A DNA stretch of 64,000 bases from Halospina sp040196175 (GCF_040196175.1 NZ_JBEFNF010000002.1:219995-283994), one strand, 5' to 3'; numbered from the stretch's first letter, positions 49,516 to 58,430 are shown. Made by a program: numbers and translations. The notes: a model not told the origin generated them from the letters alone.

Positions 49516-51153
49516 TCAGTGTCCACTGCGATTCGTGCCACATAAGAATAACACGGTCCCGGCACCGAGCAGAATCCAGCTGCTAACAGGCAGGTTCTGG
49601 AACCAGTTCTGAAGGCTGGGTTCCGCCATAATCAGCGCACCCCCTGCGCAGGCAGCGGCGCCAGAAAGGGGCCAGAGCCGAAGGCGGGGCGCGGCGCTTG
49701 CCAGGGTGGGTTGCGGCTGTACCGGTGACTGGTCACTGGCCAGCCGTTCCAGCGCGTCGTGAACCAGCTGTGGCATCTCAGGCGTCTGTTCCGCCCAGTC
49801 CGGGAGGTGTTCGCGCAGGGAGCGTAACACGCCGGGTGGACCCAGCTGCTGCTGCATCCAGTTTTCCAGGAAGGGCTGTGCGGTCGCCCAGAGGTCGAGA
49901 TCCGGGTAAAGCTGGCGGCCAAGGCCCTCCACGTTGAGCAGGGTTTTCTGCAGCAGCACCAGCTGGGGTTGGACTTCCATGCGGAAACGCCGTGCCACCT
50001 CGAACAGGCGCAGCAGAAAGTGGCCAAAGGAGATGTCGCGCAGGGGCTTGGCGAAGATGGGCTCGCACACGGTACGGATGGCTGCTTCGAATTCGTCCAC
50101 GCGGGTGTCTTCCGGAATCCAGCCTGATTGGATATGCAATACGGCCACCTGGTGGTAGTCGCGCCGGAAGAAGGCCAGCAGGTTGCGCGCCAGATAGCTC
50201 TTGTCCGAGGGCCCCAGAGTGCCGACGATACCGAAATCCAGCGCGATGTACTGGGGATCGGCGGGATTTGAAGCGTCCACGAAGATGTTGCCGGGGTGCA
50301 TGTCGGCGTGGAAAAAGCTGTCGCGGAAGACCTGGGTGAAGAAGATTTCCACGCCTTTTTCAGCCAGAACCTTCATATCCACGCCGGCCGCGTGCAGGGC
50401 AGCGGTATCGCCGATCGGAATGCCGCTGACCCGCTCCATGGTGACCACCCGGCGTCCGGTGTGGGACCAGTAGACCGCCGGAACGTAGATCAGCGGGGAG
50501 TCCGGGAAGTTGCGCCGGAGCTGGCTTGCGTTGGCGGCCTCGCGCTGCATGTCCAGCTCGTCGAAGATGGTCTTTTCGTAGTCCGCCACCACCTCAACAG
50601 GTCGCAGGCGCGGGCCTTCGGCCCAGAAGCGCTGCAGCAGCTTTGCCATCAGGTAGAGCAGGCGGATGTCCTGCCGGATGGTTTTCTCAATACCCGGGCG
50701 AATGACCTTGACCACCACGGCGGTGGCGTCCAGCAGCTTTGCGCCATGCACCTGGGCGACCGAGGCGGAGGCCAGCGGCTGCTGTTCGAACTCACTGAAG
50801 CTGTCGGCGATATCCGCCCCCAGCTCCGCCTCCACGATGGCTCTGGCCTGGTCGCTATCGAAGGGGGCGACCCGATCCTGAAGGTGCTTCAGGGCGTCCG
50901 CCATGTCCTCTGGGAGCAGGTCACGCCGGGTGGAGAGGATCTGGCCGAACTTGATGAACACCGGGCCCAGTTCCTCCATTGCCTGGCGCAGGCGTTCGCC
51001 GCGGCTGGCCTCCGGCTGCGGGAAAAGCCGCCAGGGGGCGATGGCCAGCAGCAAGCGGATGCCTGCGGGCAGAGCCAGCAGGCGCAGGAAGGTGTCGAGC
51101 CGGTAGCGGCAGAATACCCACAGAATCCGGATCAGGCGGCCCGGGTTGATCAA
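49516..51153 (-). CDS. ubiB: Ubiquinone biosynthesis regulatory kinase-like protein UbiB
   Basis: This 545-residue ABC1/ADCK-family atypical kinase supports ubiquinone synthesis, probably by ATP-dependent handling of isoprenoid intermediates. It has the KxGQ motif in GPVFIKFGQILSTRRDLLP (Lys68-Gln71) and the alanine-rich loop region PLASASVAQVH. The catalytic FFHADMHPGNIFVD and ALDFGIVG segments follow, with two hydrophobic C-terminal helices as membrane anchor. Translation begins at TTG 51153, whose TTGA overlaps the ubiJ stop, so translation is coupled to ubiJ. The gene order ubiE-ubiJ-ubiB is standard. Confidence 0.95.
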   Translation of the reverse strand: MINPGRLIRILWVFCRYRLDTFLRLLALPAGIRLLLAIAPWRLFPQPEASRGERLRQAMEELGPVFIKFGQILSTRRDLLPEDMADALKHLQDRVAPFDSDQARAIVEAELGADIADSFSEFEQQPLASASVAQVHGAKLLDATAVVVKVIRPGIEKTIRQDIRLLYLMAKLLQRFWAEGPRLRPVEVVADYEKTIFDELDMQREAANASQLRRNFPDSPLIYVPAVYWSHTGRRVVTMERVSGIPIGDTAALHAAGVDMKVLAEKGVEIFFTQVFRDSFFHADMHPGNIFVDASNPADPQYIALDFGIVGTLGPSDKSYLARNLLAFFRRDYHQVAVLHIQSGWIPEDTRVDEFEAAIRTVCEPIFAKPLRDISFGHFLLRLFEVARRFRMEVQPQLVLLQKTLLNVEGLGRQLYPDLDLWATAQPFLENWMQQQLGPPGVLRSLREHLPDWAEQTPEMPQLVHDALERLASDQSPVQPQPTLASAAPRLRLWPLSGAAACAGGALIMAEPSLQNWFQNLPVSSWILLGAGTVLFLCGTNRSGH

Positions 51154-51773
51154 CGGCGTGCCTCCGGATCGAGTAGATTGAGACGATCCTCAAGCGCATC
51201 CACCCGGGCCTTCAGGGCATGGATGTCGCGCAAGCGGGTTTGCGCTTGCTGGCGGCCTGGAACCAGACCGGATTCCTCGTGCATGTAATCCTCGATGTTG
51301 GCGTGGATGGCAGCACGTGCCTGCTGGCTCCAGTGCAGAGCATTGCGCAGGCGCCGGGCGATCACGTGGGCAGGTACATCGCCGAGTGTGCGCGCCATGA
51401 GGGCTTCCCAGTCCGGTGCCAGCGCATGCAGGCGCTGCGCCAGATGGCGTACGCGCTCACTGTCGCCCTCGACGCCGATCAGGCCCTGATCGAGGCCGCT
51501 GGTATCGCCTGCGGCAAGCGCCAGAAGGGCAAGTGGCGTGGCGGTGATGTGAGCATCCGCCGATGGATCGGCTACACCCTGTTGCAGGGCAAGCCGATCT
51601 GCCGAGCGAACCAGTGTCAGGGTAGCGTCGAAGGGCTCCAGCGTCATCGAGACCGGGGTTTCCAGTTCAGAAAGAAGCACATCTTTTGCTGCCGGATCCA
51701 TTTGCAGAGCCCGGTTCAGGGCGGAAGCGGCCATAGTGGTGGCCTGCTCAAGCAATGTGCCGCCCAGTCCCAT
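51150..51773 (-). CDS. ubiJ: Ubiquinone biosynthesis accessory factor UbiJ
   Basis: This 207-residue protein has an N-terminal SCP2 sterol-carrier-like domain (about 15-120) that binds ubiquinone intermediates within the soluble Ubi complex, and a C-terminal helical/coiled-coil region (RLRDIHALKARVDALEDRLNLL). The start is ATG 51773, sharing one base with the ubiE stop; an in-frame stretch upstream lies within ubiE. Sequence conservation of UbiJ is low, so the call relies on domain character plus its fixed place between ubiE and ubiB. Confidence 0.9.
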   Translation of the reverse strand: MGLGGTLLEQATTMAASALNRALQMDPAAKDVLLSELETPVSMTLEPFDATLTLVRSADRLALQQGVADPSADAHITATPLALLALAAGDTSGLDQGLIGVEGDSERVRHLAQRLHALAPDWEALMARTLGDVPAHVIARRLRNALHWSQQARAAIHANIEDYMHEESGLVPGRQQAQTRLRDIHALKARVDALEDRLNLLDPEARR

Positions 51774-52522
51774 CACGGCTTGACCCCGGCATGCAGGGCA
51801 ACGATGCCGCCGGTCATGTTGTGGTACTTGCATTGCACCAGACCGGCGTCCTGCATCATGTGCTTGAGGGTTTGCTGATCCGGATGCATCCGGATGGATT
51901 CAGCCAGGTATTTGTAACTCTCGCTGTCACCGGCCACGAGCCGGCCCATCAGGGGTAGCGCCGTGAATGAATAGGTGTCGTAGGCCTTGTTGAGTAGCGG
52001 GTTTACGGGCTTGGAGAACTCCAGGATCAGCAGTTTGCCGCCGGGTTTGAGCACTCGGGTCATCTCGCGCAGGGCCAGGTCCTTGTCAGTGACGTTGCGC
52101 AGACCGAAGGCGATGGAGACCGCGTTGAAATAGTTGTCCGGGAAGGGCAGGCACTCCGCGTTAGCCTGGACGTAGTCAACGCGCCCCGCGTAGCCACGAT
52201 CGATCAGGCGTTCCCGACCGACTTCCAGCATTTCCTGATTGATGTCCGCCAGTACCACCTCGCCTTGCGTGCCCACGCGGTCCGCGAACTGCATGGTCAG
52301 ATCGCCCGTGCCGCCGGCGATGTCGAGGATACGGTGGCCCGGGCGGACGCTGCTCAGCTCGATGGTGAAGCGCTTCCAGAGCCGGTGGATGCCCATGGAC
52401 ATCAGATCATTCATCAGGTCATACCGACCGGCAACCGAAGAGAAAACCTGGCCAACGCGCTCTGTTTTTTCCGTCTTCGGTACCTCGCGGTAGCCGAAAT
52501 GGGTGGTGTCCTGATCCGCCAT
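51773..52522 (-). CDS. ubiE: Bifunctional demethylmenaquinone/ubiquinone C-methyltransferase UbiE
   Basis: This 249-residue SAM enzyme methylates the quinone ring in ubiquinone (and menaquinone) synthesis. It has the UbiE signature YDLMNDLMSMGIHRLWK (about 34-50), SAM motif I ILDIAGGTGDLTMQFADRVG (about 65-84) and the second signature NAVSIAFGLRNVTDKDLALREMTRVLKPGG. Its length equals that of E. coli UbiE. It heads the ubiE-ubiJ-ubiB-hisI-hisE-tatABC-rsmE run, in which neighbouring genes overlap or nearly touch. Confidence 0.96.
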   Translation of the reverse strand: MADQDTTHFGYREVPKTEKTERVGQVFSSVAGRYDLMNDLMSMGIHRLWKRFTIELSSVRPGHRILDIAGGTGDLTMQFADRVGTQGEVVLADINQEMLEVGRERLIDRGYAGRVDYVQANAECLPFPDNYFNAVSIAFGLRNVTDKDLALREMTRVLKPGGKLLILEFSKPVNPLLNKAYDTYSFTALPLMGRLVAGDSESYKYLAESIRMHPDQQTLKHMMQDAGLVQCKYHNMTGGIVALHAGVKP

Positions 52523-52554
52523 AGGGACCTCCGCTCATGCTTTCGCGTATTCTA

Positions 52555-52589
52555 ACCCCGGAGGCGCAGCTTGTCTGCGCCTCCGGGGT
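52555..52589. repeat. Perfect 15-bp hairpin upstream of ubiE
   Basis: ACCCCGGAGGCGCAG (52555-52569) and its exact complement (52575-52589) flank a CTTGT loop. A small TAGGC/GCCTA stem (52589-52600) adjoins it. The genes on both sides face away, so it lies in the 5' regions of both ubiE and the PHA-system gene. No T-tract is present on either side. Confidence 0.75.
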
Positions 52590-52665
52590 AGGCTCGCCTA
52601 TGGGGCTGCATTGGCGTAAAATTAGGGCTCACTCCAAACCATCCTATTCCAGTTGAGGAACGCCG

Positions 52666-52950
52666 ATGTCCCGAATCCGGATCCGCCGCCGCCACGCCAT
52701 GGACCATGAACACGCGCTGCGCGTGGCCGATGAGCTGGCTCGGGAAATGACGGCGCATTACGATTTTGAGTGGCACTGGGAGGGCGAGCGCCTGAAACTG
52801 CGCCGGACAGGGCTCAGGGGCGAGGTGGGCGTCTATCCGAATGAGATTGGCGTAGACCTGGAGCTGGGCATGATGCTGCGGCCTTTAAAAGGGCGGATCG
52901 AACAGGAGATGGTGCGCGAGCTGGAGGCGATCCTGGAACGCCACAGTTGA
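52666..52950 (+). CDS. Polyhydroxyalkanoic-acid-system family protein
   Basis: This 94-residue basic protein matches the small family annotated as polyhydroxyalkanoic acid system proteins, with the N-terminal RIRRRHAMDHEHALRVADELA and a C-terminal GVDLELGMMLRPLKGRIEQEM (about 64-84). Some members are linked to PHA granules, but many lie in genomes without PHA synthesis, so the function is unproven. TTGAGGA lies before ATG 52666. No PHA synthase or phasin gene is in the window. It converges with the next gene. Confidence 0.75.
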   Translation: MSRIRIRRRHAMDHEHALRVADELAREMTAHYDFEWHWEGERLKLRRTGLRGEVGVYPNEIGVDLELGMMLRPLKGRIEQEMVRELEAILERHS

Positions 52951-52969
52951 TCCCGCGGCCCGGGGCCGG

Positions 52970-53716
52970 TCAGTGCCTCGGGAGGTGCCCTTCGTCCAGC
53001 AGCTTTTCCATGATGTGGGTTTCACGCTTGCGGATGGTTTTCAGCAGCTCCGTCACGCCACCCATAGCGCGGAAGGCGTGGACGCCCTCCGTAATAAAAC
53101 GGTAGAGCTCGCCCAGCCCGGCCATGCGCGCGGGCTGGTGCATCATCTTCAGCCCCATGCGAAGAGAACGGTTGTTCACGTAACGCTCCAGGTCATGGCC
53201 TACGGCATCCACCAGTTCAATCTGCCGGCGGCGGTCCTCAATCCGCCCACAGCTCCGGTAGGCTTCGGCATAGGTGGCATCGGCCATGCACTCGATGGCG
53301 GGAGCATCCAACGCCGCCTCATGGGTGAGCCACTCCGTCATGACCAGGTCCAGGCGCTGACTGATCAGGTTGAGTTCAACCAGCTGTGACAGGGTGAAAA
53401 GCGCGCTGTCAGGGCTCAGCCGGACCAGATAGGGAAAGATCCGGTCGAAGTCGTCATCCCGGCGGTTGAAGTCCTGGGGCGTGTAGAGATCCTCCAGCAG
53501 GAAGTCCAGGGCCTCGTGGTAACGCGGGGACTCGTAGAGGTCGCGGTGGGTCGCGCGCAGGCGCTCCGCCTGCCAGCGGCCAAGGGCCTCAATGGACGGC
53601 TCCAACGGATGATCGACGCGCTCCTGCCGGAAGTCATGGTAGTTGAGCATCAGCTCCTGGAGCCGGCGCGCGTTGCGAGTTCGTGTCTGGGTCTGGGTCA
53701 GCTTGTAGCGGTACAC
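52970..53716 (-). CDS. FFLEELY-motif family protein
   Basis: This 248-residue mostly helical cytosolic protein contains the name-giving motif in the variant FLLEDLY (about residues 71-77, followed by TPQDFNRRDDDFDRIFPYLVRL). Conserved later segments are RMGLKMMHQPARMAGLGELY and the C-terminal IRKRETHIMEKLL helix. Families with this motif occur in marine and halophilic gammaproteobacteria, and I know of no assigned function. The start is GTG 53716, the only good initiation codon near the N-terminus. It lies 62 bases after the alpha/beta hydrolase gene on the same strand and may be cotranscribed. Confidence 0.75.
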   Translation of the reverse strand: MYRYKLTQTQTRTRNARRLQELMLNYHDFRQERVDHPLEPSIEALGRWQAERLRATHRDLYESPRYHEALDFLLEDLYTPQDFNRRDDDFDRIFPYLVRLSPDSALFTLSQLVELNLISQRLDLVMTEWLTHEAALDAPAIECMADATYAEAYRSCGRIEDRRRQIELVDAVGHDLERYVNNRSLRMGLKMMHQPARMAGLGELYRFITEGVHAFRAMGGVTELLKTIRKRETHIMEKLLDEGHLPRH

Positions 53717-53778
53717 GCCCGTCCTCCGATTGTCAGGACGAGCATTCTAGTGGGGGCTGTGATCCCGGACAATGGCAG

Positions 53779-54696
53779 TCAGGCCACGCGCGGAATGTCA
53801 TCCATGGAAGGCACCCAGCGCTCGCTGTCCAGGGTAATGAAGTGGCTGGTGCCCTGGGTTTCGACGATCCGTACCGACGTTGCGGACTGACGGGCCGCTG
53901 CCAGCAGCGTCTCCCGATCCAGTATGCGGTCCGATTCCGGGATCAGTATGGTGCCCTGGCGGATGTTGTCGAGAACGTTCGCGTCCCATCTCTCCATCCA
54001 GGCGATGATGTTCTCGATATTGCGCACAATTGTCAGGTGATCCTGAGTGGCTGAGAACATGCGGTTCAGTAGCGTCTTCTTGCGGGGGTTCATGCGCCCG
54101 AAGAAAGTCTGGGCATAGGCTGAGGAGGGGGTGGTGTTGATCGCGCGCACCACCCATGGCCACATGCCGTGGCTGACCGGCTCCAGAATGGTGCGCACCA
54201 AGGCATGGAGCTGGCCCTGAGGCAGTACCGGCGCCTCCAGGACTACATCGATATCTTCGAACAGCTCTGGTCGCTGGCGGGCCGCTTCTACGATCACACC
54301 GCCACCGCGGGAATGGCCGTGTACCCGTATGCTTCTGGATGAGGGCAGATTCTCGATGGCCTGGATGAGAATGCGCGCATCGTACTCGATGGTGGCCTCC
54401 ACATGCGGATTGCGTACCACCCAGTCAGGGCGTTCCAGATTGGGACCACTCACCGGAATATGGTAATTGGAGCAGGTCAGCAGGATGAGCTCAGTGGTCG
54501 GCTCCTGATAAAGCTGTGTGAAATAGCACTGATTCTCAAGGAACCCGTGAACGCCGATCACAGTATGGTCTGCTTGACCGCTGTGGTTGCGCACCGCTAC
54601 CGCGCCGGAGCCTACTTCATGGACCCGCCCTGAAAACATCTCGCTGTAGGCGGGTTCGATCCGTTTCTTGAGCTTGCGGATGTCGCTGGCTTTCAT
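53779..54696 (-). CDS. Alpha/beta hydrolase
   Basis: This 305-residue serine hydrolase-type protein has an oxyanion-side VIGVHGFLENQ (about 46-56), the nucleophile elbow VHGHSRGGGVIVEAA (about 123-137), an acid candidate in TILIPESDRIL and the catalytic His in GTSHFITLD. It has no signal peptide or membrane segment. The substrate is unknown. The long insertion between the nucleophile and acid residues (about 140-250) forms a lid rich in aromatic residues, which suggests a lipophilic ester. It is divergent from fumC across 262 bases. Confidence 0.82.
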   Translation of the reverse strand: MKASDIRKLKKRIEPAYSEMFSGRVHEVGSGAVAVRNHSGQADHTVIGVHGFLENQCYFTQLYQEPTTELILLTCSNYHIPVSGPNLERPDWVVRNPHVEATIEYDARILIQAIENLPSSRSIRVHGHSRGGGVIVEAARQRPELFEDIDVVLEAPVLPQGQLHALVRTILEPVSHGMWPWVVRAINTTPSSAYAQTFFGRMNPRKKTLLNRMFSATQDHLTIVRNIENIIAWMERWDANVLDNIRQGTILIPESDRILDRETLLAAARQSATSVRIVETQGTSHFITLDSERWVPSMDDIPRVA

Positions 54697-54958
54697 GATA
54701 ACTGCCCTTTTGTCGGCGCGGCCTTACAGCTTTTCTGTGACCGGCTTATGACAAGTTCTTTACCTCACACTATAGAAACAGCTGGAACCTTGGGAGTGAA
54801 AATTTGTAACGGGCGGTGCCTGTTGAGACAACCGTCACGTTGCGGCTGGTCGGTTCTTCGACCAATGCCTAAGGGGGCATGACTGGAAAACCTGGCCTTC
54901 GGAAGGCACTATAGCCGCAGTTTAAGAACAGCCTGGCCAACCTGACGGAGGTCCCACT
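54697..54958. other. Divergent intergenic region between hydrolase and fumC
   Basis: These 262 bases hold no gene that I can support. A small stem TGGTCG/CGACCA lies at 54847-54864, and TATAG hexamers at 54772 and 54910 could be -10 elements for the hydrolase or fumC. No operator was recognised. Confidence 0.4.
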
Positions 54959-56344
54959 ATGAGTGACAAGCGCATTGAGAAAGACAGCCTCGGCGAGGTG
55001 GAAGTCCCGGCCAACGCCCTCTGGGCGGCCCAGACCCAGCGCGCCATCGATAACTTCCCTGTGAGCGGCCGGCCCATGCCCGGTGCGTTCATCCACGCTG
55101 TGGTGCGCATCAAGCGCAGCGCCGCGCGCGCCAATGCCGTACTGGGGCTGCTGGACGCGGAGCACGCCCAGGCCATTGAGACGGCCTGTGATGAGGTGCT
55201 TGGTGGCGCTCATGCGGATCAGTTCCCGGTGGACGTGTTCCAGACCGGCTCCGGTACCAGCACCAACATGAACGTGAACGAAGTCATCGCACGCTTGGCC
55301 TCGGGCCACAGCAGCGAGCCGGTGAACGCCAATGATCACGTGAACATGAGCCAGAGCAGCAACGACGTGATTCCTACCGCCATTCACCTGAGCGCGGTGA
55401 CCGAGGTGCATGAGTCGCTGTTGCCGGCGCTGGATCACATGATGCAGACCATCGCGGGCCGCGAGCAGGAAACCGAGTCCGTGGTCAAGACCGGTCGCAC
55501 GCATCTGATGGACGCCATGCCGGTAACCCTGGCTCAGGAACTGCGCACCTGGCGTGACCAGATCAGCAACGCCCGTGACCGCCTGGAGCAGGCGGCGAAA
55601 GATCTACTGCGCATTCCCCAAGGCGGCACTGCCGTGGGTACGGGGGTAAACGCCCACGCGGACTTCGCGCGGCTGTTTGCCGAAGAGCTGAGCGCGCTCA
55701 CCGATCACCACTTTACCGCGCTCGAGCATCCGTTCGTCGGCCAGAGCGCCATTGATGCGCCGGTTGCCCTTTCGTCTGCCTATCGCGGGTTGGGCACGGT
55801 GGTCATGAAGATCGCCAACGACCTGCGCTGGATGAACAGTGGGCCCATCCATGGCCTGGGCGAGATCACCCTGCCAGCGCTGCAGCCCGGCTCCAGCATC
55901 ATGCCTGGCAAGGTGAACCCGGTTATCCCGGAATCCGCTGCCATGGCCGCGGCGCAGGTAACCGGTCTAGATGCTACGGTTAACACCGCCGGCCAGTCGG
56001 GTAACTTCCAGCTCAACGTGATGCTGCCGCTGGTCGGCTGGAACCTGTTGGAAATGAACGGCTTGCTGGCCAACACCGCACGCGTGATGGCGGACAAAGC
56101 CATTGCCGGGTTTACAGTGAACAGTGAGGTGATGGCCGAGGCGGTTGGCAAGAACCCGGTGCTGGTGACTACCCTTAATCCCGTTATTGGCTACGCCAAA
56201 GCGGCCGAAGTGGCCAAGAAGGCCTATGCGACCGGTCGCTCCATCCTGGATGTGGCTAAGGAAGAAACGGATGTGGCGGAAAACGAGCTGCGTGACCTGC
56301 TCGACCCGATCAAGCAGACCAAGGGTGGCCTGCCGGACGCCTGA
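54959..56344 (+). CDS. fumC: Fumarate hydratase, class II
   Basis: This 461-residue iron-free, oxygen-stable fumarase interconverts fumarate and malate in the TCA cycle. It contains GSGTSTNMNVNEVIA (about 98-112), VNMSQSSNDVIPTAIH (about 128-143), the TGRTHLMDAMPVTLAQE segment and the superfamily signature GSSIMPGKVNP (about 311-321). ACGGAGGT lies just before the ATG. Class II fumarases are often induced under oxidative or iron stress, but no SoxS-like site was recognised. The next gene follows 27 bases later on the same strand. Confidence 0.96.
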   Translation: MSDKRIEKDSLGEVEVPANALWAAQTQRAIDNFPVSGRPMPGAFIHAVVRIKRSAARANAVLGLLDAEHAQAIETACDEVLGGAHADQFPVDVFQTGSGTSTNMNVNEVIARLASGHSSEPVNANDHVNMSQSSNDVIPTAIHLSAVTEVHESLLPALDHMMQTIAGREQETESVVKTGRTHLMDAMPVTLAQELRTWRDQISNARDRLEQAAKDLLRIPQGGTAVGTGVNAHADFARLFAEELSALTDHHFTALEHPFVGQSAIDAPVALSSAYRGLGTVVMKIANDLRWMNSGPIHGLGEITLPALQPGSSIMPGKVNPVIPESAAMAAAQVTGLDATVNTAGQSGNFQLNVMLPLVGWNLLEMNGLLANTARVMADKAIAGFTVNSEVMAEAVGKNPVLVTTLNPVIGYAKAAEVAKKAYATGRSILDVAKEETDVAENELRDLLDPIKQTKGGLPDA

Positions 56345-56371
56345 CCAGCGTCCGCCGCCGGGCTCTGCGCC

Positions 56372-56851
56372 ATGCCGCTGATCCCGGAGCTGGTCGCTTT
56401 ACTGATTGTGGCCAATGGCGCGCCCTTGGTTCTCAGTCGGGTTATGGCGAGCCGTGGGCTGGCCGTGGACGGGCGTCTTCGGCTGCCTGACGGCCGCCGG
56501 CTCTTCGGGGCCAGTAAAACCTGGCGTGGTGTGGGTGCCGCAATCCTTAGCGCTGCGGTTTTTGCCTGGTTGTTGCAGTTCGGCTTGGCCTTCGGCGTTG
56601 TGTTCGGTGCGGCGGCGATGATTGGCGACCTGTTCTCAAGCTTCCTGAAACGCCGTCTCGGACTCAGATCAGGGGATAAGGCGCTGGGCCTGGATCAGCT
56701 GCCCGAAGGGCTGCTTCCCAGTTTTGTCGCCTGGTGGTGGCTGGGCGTCCCTGGTTGGGCGGCGCTGCTGGCGGCGCTGATCTTCTCAGCACTCAATATC
56801 TGGGGATCGCCTCTTCTCTATCGCCTCGGTATTCGTCGACGGCCTCACTGA
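56372..56851 (+). CDS. CDP-archaeol synthase (CarS) family membrane protein
   Basis: This 159-residue protein with about four hydrophobic spans matches the CarS/DUF46 family. It shows the cytidylyltransferase-like RLFGASKTWRGVGAA motif (about 43-57), GDLFSSFLKRRLGLRSGDKALGLDQLPEGLLPS (about 89-121) and a terminal YRLGIRRR. Archaeal members attach CMP to unsaturated archaetidic acid; bacterial homologues lack an assigned substrate and may act on ordinary phosphatidic acid or polyprenyl phosphates. It follows fumC by 27 bases and overlaps the convergent metallophosphoesterase gene by seven. Confidence 0.8.
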   Translation: MPLIPELVALLIVANGAPLVLSRVMASRGLAVDGRLRLPDGRRLFGASKTWRGVGAAILSAAVFAWLLQFGLAFGVVFGAAAMIGDLFSSFLKRRLGLRSGDKALGLDQLPEGLLPSFVAWWWLGVPGWAALLAALIFSALNIWGSPLLYRLGIRRRPH

Positions 56852-57837
56852 CTGGATGGATCCGGGCCAGCACTCAGCTGGTGCAGGGTCACCTCAGGCG
56901 GACAGTTCAGGCGGACATTGAGGATGGATGTCCCCGCCCCAGTAGTGGTGTAGCCCTGCATGGCATCTTGCGTCCAGAGACCGCGACCCAGTCGGCGGGG
57001 GATTTTCGCATCCAGCGTTAGCGGCATGCCGCCTGGCAGGCACAGTTGGCCGCCGTGTGTGTGGCCACACAGATAGAGGTCAAAGCCGGCATCGGCCGCG
57101 TCAATGTGAATTTCCGGGGTGTGGCTTAGCAGCAGTGACAGAGCGCCGGGGGGAATGTCCCGGGTGGCGGCTGCCAGGTCATGGGTGCGGTAGAGGTGCG
57201 GGTCATCCACACCGGCAATCCAAAGTGCCTCGCCGCCGCGTTTAATACGCAGGCTCTCGTTCATCAGTAGGCGGTACCCCATGCTCTCCATCTCCGGCAC
57301 CATCAGGACGCTGTCATGGTTGCCCAGAATGGCAAGGGGCGTGCCCTTGAGGTGGGGGCGCAGACGCCGCATACCGTCCATCGCGGGGTTGATGTCCCCC
57401 CAGGTATCGCGTCGGTAATCACCCGTGATCACGCAGAGGTCATAGTCCAGCTCTCTTATGATTTCAATGACTGCATGCAGGTTGGCCTCGTCCATGTCCA
57501 CGTGCAGATCGCTGAGCTGCAGCAGGGTGTAGCCTTCCAGCGCCGGGGGGAGGCCCGGGACCACGAAACGGTTACGGGTCACTCTGAGAGACCGGCTGTT
57601 TTTGACAGCCCGTTGATAAAGGCCTCCCAGTGACAGGGCAAGCCGGACCAGTGTGGGCATGGAATAGAGGTTTTCCGGGTGCAGGTGCTTGCCCGAGCGG
57701 CTCACAAACAGGGCCTCGCGCTCGTGCTCGGTGGTCAGGCGCTGGCGCGCGTGATCCGTGCCCAGTCTCAACGCCAGCTGATAGGTACGTTCCGCGTCGC
57801 TGTGATCTCCGGTCAGGGGACTCGAAAAACCATCCAT
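56845..57837 (-). CDS. Metallophosphoesterase
   Basis: This 330-residue calcineurin-like phosphoesterase has all five metal motifs: LQLSDLHVD (about 121-129), GDYRRD, GNHDS, an SHTPE histidine and GHTHGGQ near residue 265. The N-terminal 110 residues are a helical extension (SLGGLYQRAVKNSRSLRVTRN), as in membrane-associated YaeI-like lipid or UDP-sugar phosphodiesterases. The specific substrate is unknown. GGAG lies eleven bases before ATG 57837, which I prefer over in-frame ATG 57873. It is convergent with the CarS-like gene and overlaps it slightly. Confidence 0.85.
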   Translation of the reverse strand: MDGFSSPLTGDHSDAERTYQLALRLGTDHARQRLTTEHEREALFVSRSGKHLHPENLYSMPTLVRLALSLGGLYQRAVKNSRSLRVTRNRFVVPGLPPALEGYTLLQLSDLHVDMDEANLHAVIEIIRELDYDLCVITGDYRRDTWGDINPAMDGMRRLRPHLKGTPLAILGNHDSVLMVPEMESMGYRLLMNESLRIKRGGEALWIAGVDDPHLYRTHDLAAATRDIPPGALSLLLSHTPEIHIDAADAGFDLYLCGHTHGGQLCLPGGMPLTLDAKIPRRLGRGLWTQDAMQGYTTTGAGTSILNVRLNCPPEVTLHQLSAGPDPSSQ

Positions 57838-57980
57838 GACAAAACTGCTCCGAAATCCGGGAATTATTTCCATCATAGCAGGGAAGCGCCTGTTCTGGGG
57901 TGTGCTTGACAGCAAAGCCTCAGCGGTGGATGCTCTGGCGCACCGAAACGGACTGCCACTGCATCAGGGAGGAATGCCGC

Positions 57981-58391
57981 ATGCTCCACAGCACTCTGCG
58001 TTTTCTGATCGTAGCCACGCTGATTATGGCCGCTGCCGCGCGAGCGGAGATCTACACCTGGACGGATGACAATGGGGTCACCCATTACACCGACACCCCC
58101 AGACAGGATGGCGCCCACGAGGAGCGATCCCGGCCGAAACTGACGAACTCGCCCATGGCACTGCCGGAGCCCGGAACCTGGGGGGTCAAGCGCGATAATG
58201 GCGACGACGAAGCCAGTCAGCCGAGCCGAGCGGAGCGTGAAGCGGCGGCCAGGGAAAAGCGGTGTCAGGGTTACGAGAAGCGCTTGGATCGGGTCAATGA
58301 GGAATTGGGGCGAGGGTACCAGGAGCCCCGGGGAAATCAGCTGCGCGCCGAGCGGCGGAAGCTGCGTTCAAAAATCTTCAGTGAATGCTGA
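57981..58391 (+). CDS. DUF4124 domain protein, exported
   Basis: This 136-residue protein has a Sec signal peptide (MLHSTLRFLIVATLIMAAAARA), then the DUF4124 core IYTWTDDNGVTHYTDTP (about 24-40) of the periplasm or envelope. A charged helical C-terminal half (SRAEREAAAREKRCQGYEKRLDRVNEEL) follows and has two cysteines, including the penultimate SEC end. GGGAGGA lies eight bases before ATG 57981. The function of DUF4124 proteins is unknown. It is divergent from the metallophosphoesterase gene and convergent with the FadL-type gene. Confidence 0.82.
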   Translation: MLHSTLRFLIVATLIMAAAARAEIYTWTDDNGVTHYTDTPRQDGAHEERSRPKLTNSPMALPEPGTWGVKRDNGDDEASQPSRAEREAAAREKRCQGYEKRLDRVNEELGRGYQEPRGNQLRAERRKLRSKIFSEC

Positions 58392-58410
58392 GGATTGTAT
58401 AGGAGAGGAT

Positions 58411-58430
58411 CAGCTCCATCCCTGGAGCTG
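58411..58430. terminator. Hairpin between convergent DUF4124 and FadL-type genes
   Basis: CAGCTCCA (58411-58418) and TGGAGCTG (58423-58430) form a perfect 8-bp stem with a TCCC loop. No T-tract follows on either strand. Confidence 0.45.

Noticed and set aside
54649..54662. GGGTTCGATCCG resembling a tRNA T-arm
   Set aside because: It lies within the alpha/beta hydrolase coding sequence and no matching stems or anticodon arm can be found around it.
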